In this document: positions 37,801 through 47,122 of the stretch, one piece after another | How the letters are laid out: every line of letters starts with the position of its first letter | Numbering within the stretch: position 1 is the stretch's first letter | Assembly: GCA_003439945.1 (NCBI GenBank) | Contig: QVRM01004808.1 | Span: 52,501 to 116,500 of the forward strand | Source of the DNA: Dermanyssus gallinae | Taxonomy: Eukaryota; Arthropoda; Arachnida; Mesostigmata; Dermanyssidae | Length of the DNA: 64,000 nucleotides | Reading direction: 5' to 3' | The notes under the pieces: model-generated | Told to the model about the DNA's origin: nothing | Seen by the model: only the letters and a program-made list of their open reading frames with translations | The model's database searches: none | Program-made: the position numbers and the translations under genes

Positions 37801-38603
37801 CACCTTAGCAGGTTTACGTGTTTCACTCGAAAAACACAATCGTCAATGGTAAGCGTAAATAAAATTAAAAAAACCCAAACTAGGGAGGGGGCTGCGTTCT
37901 TGCTGCTGTGCGGATGTTGTGATTGTTGGTGTTATTGCTGATACGACTGTACTTCTGTATCTAGGAGCGATTTTCTCTCTAAGCAAGACGATGAACCCAT
38001 ACCCGCTCATAGTCTCTTCGTAAACAAATAGCCCATAACAAAATACGCGGCGTGGTAAACAATACTTGTACGCGTAATCTGTCCAATGAGCTGGACACAC
38101 AGACCACCGACGGTATGACAGCATACAGAACCGGTACCCAACGAAAAGTGCTGTTTCACTGTAGTTGTTATTCTTGTGGTATGATATGACGTTTTAATTA
38201 TTATTTATTGTAATTTCTCATTTGTGTTACAACTTTATAAGCCACAGGCTAGTGCGAAGCATATGTAGAAGTTGCATTAAGATTTTATACATTATCACCG
38301 TAGTATCTCGTGTTATTACAATTATTTATCTTTGTGTACATGTTTACATAGCTATAGTTTAATCATAATCAAGTAAGATTAGATAGTGCGTTCTCGCATT
38401 GTTTTTGAATCGACTAAGCGATATAAGTGTCCTAATGTCACTAGGCAACTTGTCCCACAAGGTGGCACCTAAATTACAGAGTGCAGACCTTGATTGTGTA
38501 CTTTTTTATTATTATTATTATTTATTATTTATCATTATTTAGTTAATACAATTGTGAGGTATGAACGTTTAAATCATGTTTATCCTGCTCTGTTCGCTTT
38601 CTG

Positions 38604-38760
38604 TCAGTTCATGGCGCCTATAATGGAAGCCACGTTCCCTCTACACACGGCCAAAGACATCATCTGTCTCAAAAACATGGCCTCGCGTCGATCGCCCGTA
38701 ACATTGTGTACTTGTGGCCGAGGAGACAATAAACAAGTGAGTTGCCGAGCCTTGGGTGTT
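38604..38760 (-). pseudogene. Retroelement ORF C-terminal tail, copy 2
   Basis: The conserved part reads NVTGDRREAMFLRQMMSLAVC and RGNVASIIGAMN, about two-thirds identical to the stretch at 13623-13805 on the same strand. The upstream VETLGP part is lost to other sequence. It sits in intron 1 of the zinc-finger gene, about 250 bp downstream of the exon 1 donor. Confidence 0.55.
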
Positions 38761-39002
38761 TTGGGTTCTTGGAGATTCGATAAGGCCAATCATGTTGGAA
38801 TGGTGACCAAGAAGAATACGTTTCATTTCGACAACTATGGTCAATTTAATTAGGTATGGTAACGGGAGCACTGAGAGTTGTTTATATTGTTCTACTGTTA
38901 TTGAGACACTGTATTGAGTGACAACAAGAATAATAATAATAGTAACAATAGTAACACGAACAAATAGTATGACTCTTATCATGTCATTCCCATGTCTTTT
39001 AC

Positions 39003-39185
39003 CTGAAGTTGTTTGCTGTCGGCCGAAGACGCCTTGAGCAGCGCAGCCGCCGAACCGGCCGTCAGCCGTTGGAGTTGTTCCTCACTGAGCGAAAGGTACT
39101 GCACCTGACCCGCGCCCTCCTTCAACAGCTCGGCGCTCAGCTGCGGCACCAGAATAAGCTGGGTGGGCAGCTGACCGCAGCTCAT
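39003..39185 (-). CDS. C2H2 zinc-finger protein, first coding exon
   Basis: The ATG at 39185 is chosen because an in-frame TAG lies seven codons upstream. The 61 residues read MSCGQLPTQLILVPQLSAEL, then QVQYLSLSEEQLQRLTAGSA and KASSADSKQLQ. Donor CTTCAG/GTAAAA at 39002, phase 0. The joined product (about 926 residues) has five C2H2 fingers at residues 746-886 and long low-complexity regions before them: a nuclear, DNA-binding regulator is the likely role. The N-terminus could pair with a corepressor or coactivator, but I do not recognise the family. Confidence 0.85.
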
Positions 39186-41330
39186 CGTCGCGACGCGTCT
39201 GCGCTACGGGGCCGCTGCTGCTGCTACTGCTGCTGCTGCTGCCGCCGCCGCCGCTGCTGTGGCTGATGATGGCGGCGACGCGCGGGGTTCGCGTCAGCGC
39301 GGGCCTCCGACGGCGGCCAGCGCGACTTGGCGGCACGACGTAGTGACCAGGTCGGTTAGGCCTAACGCAGACTCAGCGGCGGTGGCCGTTGTACGACGGC
39401 TGGCGGATGCGCTGTTCCGAACGCCTTCTTGCACGGCCTGCCGACGCATCCAGTCGTTTTGCTCGATGCCCGATGCGTCGCCCCCCGCGGTCGCCGCCCC
39501 CCACCACCGCCGCCGCCTCCGTCTCCGTCTTCCGAAGCGCCCACTAATGGCGTCATGAGGGGCCCTCAAGGGCCGCACGACACGGACACACCATGAAGCT
39601 GATGATGGCGATGATGGTCGTGGTCGTGGTCGTGGTGACGAAGGTGACGACAACGGCAATGAACAACGACACGATGATGTTGAGGAGCACCGGTGGGTGG
39701 CAGCGACGACCGTGGCTGCAGAAGCAGCGGCACCGGTCCGACAGGGGCGGGCGCACACCAACAAACAAACTTGCACGCACTTTCACATAACTCGCTCTAA
39801 CCACCACCACCACCACCACACGCGGAACTCACATACACACGGCGTGGAACGGAGCCGCCGAGCGTGATGCAGGATGACGAAAACAACAGCAAGAGCAACA
39901 ACAATAACAACAACAACAACTACAACAACTGCAACGACAACAACGACGACGACGACGGCAGCGACGGCGATGACCACGGCGATCACGACGACGACGACGA
40001 CAACCACGACAACCACAACAACAATAACGACAACATCAACAACGACAACAACAACGCCGACGACGGCGACGACGACAATTATACAGCCACAAAAGCGAAC
40101 ACAACCGGTAGCCACAGCCAACACAACGGTAGCCTTACACAAGCGACACAACAAAAAGGCCGGTGACGCCCGCTGATTTGCTGCTGATGTGTAGCTGTGT
40201 GTGTTTTGCGTTAGACTTCGTTGCAAACTGGGCTAAACTGGGGTTGGCTCCTGGCGGCCTCCTTGCCGAGAGAGACTGACTCGCGTGCTCGTTACTCGCT
40301 GACTTGCTGGCCTCCTTGCGCCTTGAATAGCAACACCGCCCGCAGCCCAACGACTCCCAGCTCGGGGGGTTTCGGGTTCGATCGCCGTCGCCACCGCCGC
40401 GTTTGCTGCTGCTGCTGCTGCCACACGATCGCTGTACAGCGATCCGACTTGGCGTTCGCCCAACACCGTACTGGTTGCTTGCGGGGGCTTGGCTACGGCG
40501 TTCGTTTACCGCCCGCCTGCCTGTCTGCTTGTCTGTCTGCTCGAGGCGTCCGCTTGGGGCAATCGGTGTCCAACCTGCAGAAGATTTGCCAACCAGCCGA
40601 GCTCCCTCGCCTCTCCTCTCTGATGGCGGTGATGACGATGACGGCCACCCCTCCGCTTCGTACACTGTTCGGCCGTCTCTTCGTGCGACTCTTCGTGCAA
40701 TCGCTCGGGTAGGCACAGAGAGCAGTAGTAGTTACCCTCGCTCTCGCCCTCGGCCGCGCCTCACCTCGGGCGCGCCTTGTCCTACAGACGGAGTCAGGAG
40801 TCCGACACTATTTTTAGGGGCGCAGGAGAAAGGACGATATGACCACCATGATGACATGGATCCACTGTGCCCGTCGTCCTCGTCGGCGTTCTCTTTGCCG
40901 CCGTCGTCGCCGCCGTTGCCGATATGAAGTTTCCTGTGCAACGTCCTGCATGTACGAACTCTATCGTTATCAGCTGCGCTTTGCTCAGTCAGAGCGCGGG
41001 CGGACGCGCGCGCATAGTGTTGACCGCCTCTGTTGACGCCACTAGATATCATCAGCTCTCTCTCTCTTGGCTGTTCTTCCCTCTCCCTCAGAGGGCAAAC
41101 CTCGGCTTGGGCTACCCTTCGCTCTGGGGGTTGTGATGGTAGTGTAGGTGGTAGTGTTGGCAGTGATCGGGGGGGGGGAGAGAACTCCCTTTCGCGCTCC
41201 AACAACACACGCACACACACTCACTCACAGGAAAGAATCACACAGGAAAGAAAGCACAGCGACTGGAGCAGCAGCAGCAGCAGGGGGAAAGAAGTTGAGT
41301 CATGTTGGTCAGGCTGACGTCATTTGCCGC
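39186..41330 (-). promoter_or_regulatory. GC-rich 5' region of the zinc-finger gene
   Basis: Base composition rises sharply in GC and CpG between 39.0 and 41.3 kb, then falls. It lies directly upstream of the first coding exon on the - strand and includes triplet repeats (CAG/GCC near 39220-39255; AAC/GAC at 39870-40080). It probably contains the promoter and 5' UTR, perhaps with a 5' UTR intron. No single core element can be assigned. Several open frames on both strands here are compositional. Confidence 0.4.
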
Positions 41331-42930
41331 CCGTTTGTGGATCAGCTGTGATCCCCGCCGCTATTAGACCCCCCATATATACGAGGTCAAGGGAGCTCAG
41401 CTTAAGATGGCACAAGATGTTGGTTGCGGCGGGCATTTCAACTCGACCGAAAGGCGGTGCGCGTCCGATGTGAAACGTCGTTGTTCGGGAAAGGGACAGA
41501 CGGGTGTTATTGAGAAAGTGAACTGGCTTGTAGTGTTTTATTTATAGCGAGCGTGTTAGTTGTGTTTTGCGCTTTTGTTTTGCCTTAACAGCAACAGTAG
41601 GAGCAACAAATACACTGTTGGTGCACGAGAACATGCTACATTATTGATTTGCCCCACCGGACCCGGGAACCTGGCGATGAGATAAGGTTACGACGGAAAT
41701 ATTGACCGTTTAATTAATATTCGACTAGATAAATAGGTCATTAATAGAGACAACCTGTGACAGATACTTGGACCTATCAGTGGATATGATGGGGACAGCG
41801 CTGCCCCTTAGGAAGCGCAATGAGAATTATCGCCCTGCGTCTCACTATTCGGTTGCCTGCACCATTTTTAAAGGGATTCAGTCAGACCTATATGACCTAT
41901 GACCGCAAATCGTATTTTTGACACGTTCGAGGACGGATTTGTGCCTCGAGCCTGTACGCGCAGGTAACTATTAGAAATAATAAACGATTGGGCCTTGAAC
42001 ATAAGCGCCAACAGGAACTTTAGTTGTAGATACTTTGGCCATTTCGATAGAGTCAATTATAGACTTGTTGTTGACAAGATGAAGGCGATAGCCAGACAAT
42101 CGCACAACAAGGAGGCTACGCAGGCTTCACTTCACCCCAGGTTACCCTCATCCCACCGTCTATTCGCTAAGTAAACGCGCTTTCTACTCTATTCTACATA
42201 AAGGCGTAAACCATTACGTGAGTACAGGTAGTCAACAAGCCAACTGTGAGTTAGGCAAACAACATCAGAGCAATTATCACCAATGATATTAGCCGAATAC
42301 CCTAATGCCGAACATTTTGCTGTCTGACCGGTCCGTAACTATATGCATTATTACCTTTTGGTCATTTCCCTGAAGCGATTTTTTGGTACGGCTTTGTAAT
42401 TCCTCAGCAGCTTGTTGATAACTATCATTGCACTTTGGCCGGCACACGCAGCAGGACACTTCAACTCGTCATGCCTCATTTCCTCATCAGCTAATCATCT
42501 TTAACATACTAAGGAAGCCTGGGCGCGCTCCGTACGGTACTACTATATATATAGCTTCAGGAGTCAGAAACAAGAACGCCATATAGATTCATAAGAATAG
42601 TACTATACAATAACGCTATAACGCTGCTGTCCACTATCAGTACTACTAGCATTACTTCTATAGCCCGGTCGCGGCGAAATAGCATTTGCGCATGCTAGCA
42701 GGTTACCGTCTCACGTCAGCTACCGTAACGCCCGCACCCTCGATATACGGTGGCTTAGTGCAAGAAGTAAACCATGTAGTGACGAGTTTTCCGCTGCCTG
42801 CCTACAGTACTGCCTAGCTAATTTAGTGAGTTAGTATGACTATCTACCAAAGCTAGCTACATTCAAAAGCTCTGTTTACGGCGAACGAGCACTATTTTGT
42901 CGTTGATATGGTATGAGTGTCGCTCTGTAT
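41331..42930. other. No gene seen
   Basis: Intergenic AT-richer DNA upstream of the zinc-finger gene. No conserved open frame, no long repeat; a short TATATATATA at 42543-42552 only. Confidence 0.5.
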
Positions 42931-42942
42931 GAGTGGCAGCGT

Positions 42943-42954
42943 GGTCTAGGGGAC
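42943..42954. repeat. Target site duplication, left copy (12 bp)
   Basis: GGTCTAGGGGAC, identical to 43138-43149, flanks the family 1 SINE exactly. Confidence 0.92.
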
Positions 42955-43137
42955 GAAGTAAAGTTTTCGGGCTGACCTTCAGCCAAGATTTAACGTCCAC
43001 GGAACTGTTTTTCACATTGCTTCATAGACGGACCCCAATAAATACAAATGTGCAACGGTGGGGCCCGAACCCGCGCACCTATGTGTCTCCTCCGGTTGCG
43101 AGGCGCAGACTTAAGCCACCACGCCACCGAACTCGAC
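42955..43137 (-). mobile_element. tRNA-derived SINE, family 1, copy 2, nested in family 2 SINE
   Basis: The 183-bp sequence matches 12827-13008. On the - strand it starts GTCGAGTTCGGTGGCGTGGTGG, has box B GGGTTCGGGCC and ends GAAAACTTTACTTC. It is flanked by a perfect 12-bp duplication of host sequence that belongs to the box A region of a family 2 SINE. Confidence 0.92.
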
Positions 43138-43149
43138 GGTCTAGGGGAC
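43138..43149. repeat. Target site duplication, right copy (12 bp)
   Basis: GGTCTAGGGGAC, identical to 42943-42954. Confidence 0.92.
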
Positions 43150-43320
43150 TAGTGGGGCGCTAGTCATGGTTATCATCTACCGGGGTGTCGCCGGTTCGAT
43201 CTCGGTTGTTAATCGAATTCCCTTCGAGCGATGCTCTTTGAGAAAATAGATTGTAAAACATACCGCTCAGTGTGAGCGGCCTTGCTGCCACAAGAACTGC
43301 TGGAGAACACCTAGATACTA

Positions 43321-45195
43321 TCTCAACATGTCCGGCTCCCGGTGCATTGAAGACATGCCTCTGGATGAGTTTCGAGCCGGTAGGAAACGAATGATAGTCT
43401 CGAATTAAAAAATAACCCACTTAAAAACGTTTTTTTTTTTAATTCTAGATGCTGCTCTGATTAAAGTATACCTTGTGTTTTATCAAACGGTGCACGGACG
43501 CTACCGAGGGAGAACCACTGGGACTGTGCCACTGTAGTATTAAATAAGTTGCCGGTTGAACCTCCGCCTTCGGAGACGGACGAAATTTATTCTGCGCTCT
43601 CTAAAGGTGCACTGCGTCGGCCAAGTCGACACGATGATTTCTGGTAATAAATTGCCTGCAGTATTGGTGCACTGTGTTAGTTTCAAAACAGCATCCACAC
43701 TTCTCCAACCAACCCGATCAGACCCCCTCCCCCGCCGATGTATGTGGAACCCCCTGGATAACAGCTTGGGTAATTACTTGAGATGGTCAGAGAAAAGGGA
43801 GACTTTTTTTTCGGGATTTTGCCTAGAACGTCATCTGTAACGCTATTTGTTCCACTAGTGGTTCTAAGTGGAACACTTTCGGCTTGGCAGAAAGCCTTGT
43901 TGCACTTTTATGTGGGCCTTTTTTAACAACAAATCTTTGTAACAGCGTGGACAATCTTGGCCAAGCAGAGAATCCAGGTGTGCCACCAAAGTTAGTCATC
44001 TTTCTTTTAGTGCGTTACTTATTCAATGACAGGCTTATACACAGTTATGTACAAAACCCGCCAGGTGATAGTTCAGTCTATATGCGTTACTACATGTATT
44101 GCACTCTTGGCAAACAGAATGCAAAACTGGTCGATTTCCAAAATTTTAGATTTGTGTTCTTACAGAGAACTTCTTTAAGAACTGCGTTTAAAGAACTGCT
44201 AGAAGAATCATTAATTGGTCATCTTTTTATGATCATACTGTTGTCACGTCCAAGTCACATAATTAACACGGATGCCCTTATTATGATTATTATTATTTTA
44301 CATTGCCACCATCTCAGGTGACCAGACATTACCCAAAGCAGACAGTAATAACCCATGATCAAAGATCCACTGACAAATCTAACCCAGTTAAAATCTATCA
44401 CTGACCTATCAACCCAGGGAACTTCTTATGAGTTACGTTTGTTCTGCTCGGGATATATAAAAGTATGCACCCTAATCCACTACTACTACTACAACTACTA
44501 CAATATAAAATAGGAAAACTAGAAGTTTAAACTCATTTAATGAGACAATTCTTACGTGTTACACTGGCATTTCTGCGTGAATGTTGAGAGCCCGTCGACC
44601 CCTTCCAGCTTCACATACGGCCTTCTAGAGTGTCTGCAGCTCTTAATTGAATGTCCCAAACTAAAAAGGCTTCCCATAAAATGTACACCCGCATTCAAGC
44701 GACTTTTCTGTGCGTGTGAGAAAGATGATGACGCTGGAACGAGACACATTCTCACGTATTCTCTTCATGTTTTCGTATGGTAGCACAGGCTGCAAAGTGT
44801 GTTATCAGGTATCGATTTTTTTCTAGTTTGGATTTTTTCAGGCGTTCGACCTTATTCCCTGTGTATCGTACAACAACACGTCTATTTTAGGCAGTCTTTT
44901 TTGTTTGTTGATCCCACTCAAGGAGGTATTCATTGAGGGCATTTTTCTTTTCATGAGTATAACGTGTAGTAACATCTTAGTATGTTCATGGGCAACCCCT
45001 TTTAAGCCATCTTATCAAGGATCATTGCCCACCCGCGAGGGATTCTTCACTCTGCTGACAGATTGGAAGTTTCTATACATATACTCGTATACAGGGTCAC
45101 TCACATCGTTATGTACATATTGCAAGGTTTGGTAGAACTCGGCAAGAAACTAATTTTTCCCAATGGAGGGAGGACGCTGAAACGTTTTGTTTAGG
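43321..45195. other. No supported gene
   Basis: A 145-codon open frame at 43884-44321 (+) and a 94-codon one at 43556-43840 (+) have no recognisable motifs and AT-rich codons; they may be remains of a mobile element. A stretch near 44640 (LLIECPKLKRL) is faintly like the Cys/His tail of non-LTR ORFs but too short to call. Confidence 0.4.
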
Positions 45196-45237
45196 AGCTA
45201 CACATAGCGCATGGACTGGCATGCGCTATGTGTAGCT
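45196..45237. repeat. Perfect hairpin, 18-bp arms, 6-nt loop
   Basis: Left arm 45196-45213 and right arm 45220-45237 are exact reverse complements (AGCTACACATAGCGCATG). It abuts the start of a tRNA-like SINE head. Confidence 0.95.
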
Positions 45238-45420
45238 ACGGTCGCGCCCGGTGGTGGCATGATGCATTCGCGTGCGCCTCGGGACCGGAAGAGGAGACAC
45301 GTAGGCTCGAACCCCACCGTTGGAGTCTCGATTTATCGGGGTCTAAAGCAGGGAACATTGTAACCCTAAAGGGAAGATTGTGCCCCAAAGCGCCTGATGA
45401 CTGTAGCAGCAACTCTCCTT
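45238..45420 (+). mobile_element. SINE related to family 1 (diverged)
   Basis: GCGCCCGGTGGTGGCATGATG and GCGCCTCGGGACCGGAAGAG, then GAGACACGTAGGCTCGAACC (box B) and CCACCGTTGG match the head of family 1 in order. The body after 45325 differs. It is in + orientation, immediately after the 18-bp hairpin. Confidence 0.6.
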
Positions 45421-45582
45421 GATAACTAAAGAAACTGAGCTTGTCGTATTACGCAGCCGAATTTGCCGAGCCGACACGATTTCGAGAGGGATTACTCATA
45501 ACAACTACTAGCAGAGCGGTAACATAACCGCTAAGCCACAGTTGCGCATCCCCCCAGGAACTGCTTCTCTTCCAGCCAAGCC

Positions 45583-45586
<4 letters not shown>

Positions 45587-45656
<70 letters not shown>
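45587..45656. repeat. (TA)n microsatellite upstream of the retrotransposon
   Basis: About 70 bp of pure TA between two copies of CAGCCAAGCCGTACATATATA (at about 45573 and 45664). The second copy precedes ORF1 of the retrotransposon by about 30 bp. Confidence 0.95.
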
Positions 45657-45660
<4 letters not shown>

Positions 45661-45714
45661 CTTCAGCCAAGCCGTACATATATATAAATCTATATAACTC
45701 CGGCACCTACTACA

Positions 45715-47097
45715 ATGGAGACAACAGACTGCACCACGAATTGCACGGTGACAGGTGCAGGCGGATCGGGTGCGCCGACTGGAGGGGCTTCAAGTGGCCC
45801 AAACGTTGCTGACCAATCAGATAATTCGAATGGCTGGAATCTGGTTGTCAATAAACACGCAGCTAAGCGTATAGACAAAGTACAAGGCCAAATTCAGGCT
45901 ATACGGGAAGGCGTAATCAAGCGTTCTAAGGGACTTTTTCGAGTTGTGATTGCACGCCGGTCGGAGAGCTTGATAAATGGGGAGCCGACTACTTCGCAAG
46001 TACCTTTTACGGAGAAACTATTGCCCCTCTGTAGCGAATTGGCCAGGTTATTTCCTTCAGCCAAACCTGAATCCAAGGCTGGTTTTATCAACTTGTGGTT
46101 TAATACTGCAGATGAAGCAAAGGAGGCAGTAAAGATTGACTCAGTCTTGGGCATTCAAGTTACGGCCAAGTGCCACGATTTGGCCAGCTACTGGGCAAAA
46201 ATTAATGGTGTCGATCGCGGATTTGGCGACGAGGACATTCTAGAAGCTCTTCAAGGCGCTGGCGTTGTCTCAGCCAAAAGGGAGATAATTAAGCGAAAAA
46301 CTGGTGATGTACTTTCTAGCATTCCCACGGACAGAGTGCTTCTTCAGTTTAATAAATTACCACCAGCTGAGGTCTTTCTGGCTTTCCGCTCGTACAAGGT
46401 AGTGATGTCAGCTGGTACCCCACTCTCTTGCTACCGCTGTCTGAGGTTTGGGCATATGGTGGCTAACTGTCGGAATGAACCTGCCTGTCGGCACTGTGGG
46501 CAGAAAGGGCATCTTGCCGCTAACTGTAAGAATGAAGCTAAGTGCGTTCATTGTAAAGGACCGCACTCGTCCCTCTCATCGGCGTGTCCAGTGCGTGCCT
46601 GCGAGATCGAGAAACGCAAAGTGTTGATGGAATCTAGATTAGTACATCAACTGGCTGTGGAATCTCCAACGGCCGTCTCAGTCAAGGTGGTCGAATCGGT
46701 GCCACTGGAGGCAACGGGTCCTGTAACAGAAAGTCCGCAAGATGATTCCAACTTGGCTCAAACTTCTCGCCGATCATATGCGGCCGTGGTGAGATCAGTA
46801 GTGGTCGACTCGGCTTCGGGATCCGAGGTACGGGTGAACTTACCCGGTGCAACAGCTATTCCGAAAAACACTGCCAAACCGGTTCCCGAGCCTGAAGCTA
46901 CAGATCGTTCGCGCTCGACGAAAAAACCCAAGAAGTCCCCTATAAAGAAAGCTGTAGGTAGCGATAAGTTATTGACAACGGTGATTGCGCCTCTCAAAGA
47001 TATCATAAAAGTGTTTAGTCCAAGAGCGGCACAATGCCTTCAAGAGCTCGTAGATCTCTTAACACCGATGCTAAATGCTCTTTTAAAGCTAAAGTAG
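45715..47097 (+). CDS. Retrotransposon ORF1, gag-like nucleic-acid-binding protein
   Basis: The 460-residue protein starts at an ATG shortly after the 5' repeat and starts with a Gly/Thr/Ser-rich N-terminus. Residues about 100-230 form a folded-looking region. At about 238-290 there are three zinc knuckles: CYRCLRFGHMVANC, CRHCGQKGHLAANC and CVHCKGPHSSLSSAC (the third with altered spacing). The C-terminal part is Ser/Pro/Lys-rich (STKKPKKSPIKKA, possible nuclear signal). Such proteins bind element RNA and form the ribonucleoprotein needed for retrotransposition. The frame is fully open. Confidence 0.9.
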   Translation: METTDCTTNCTVTGAGGSGAPTGGASSGPNVADQSDNSNGWNLVVNKHAAKRIDKVQGQIQAIREGVIKRSKGLFRVVIARRSESLINGEPTTSQVPFTEKLLPLCSELARLFPSAKPESKAGFINLWFNTADEAKEAVKIDSVLGIQVTAKCHDLASYWAKINGVDRGFGDEDILEALQGAGVVSAKREIIKRKTGDVLSSIPTDRVLLQFNKLPPAEVFLAFRSYKVVMSAGTPLSCYRCLRFGHMVANCRNEPACRHCGQKGHLAANCKNEAKCVHCKGPHSSLSSACPVRACEIEKRKVLMESRLVHQLAVESPTAVSVKVVESVPLEATGPVTESPQDDSNLAQTSRRSYAAVVRSVVVDSASGSEVRVNLPGATAIPKNTAKPVPEPEATDRSRSTKKPKKSPIKKAVGSDKLLTTVIAPLKDIIKVFSPRAAQCLQELVDLLTPMLNALLKLK

Positions 47098-47122
47098 TTA
47101 ACTCATTTGTTTTATATAACTC

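Larger units (their letters stand above)
42932..43320 (+). mobile_element. tRNA-derived SINE, family 2, interrupted copy
   Basis: Head: GTGGCAGCGTGGTCTAGGGG (box A) at 42933-42952, then, after the inserted family 1 SINE, ACTAGTGGGGCGC, box B GGTTCGATCTC near 43193-43203, and the body (GAGCGATGCTC, ACCGCTCAGTGTGAGCGG) shared with 35288-35450. The head is intact when the insertion and one duplicate are set aside. Confidence 0.85.

Noticed and set aside
39294..41317. Many 60-190 codon open frames on both strands
   Set aside because: The region is GC-rich and triplet-rich, which keeps several frames open; no motif is recognisable and they overlap each other.
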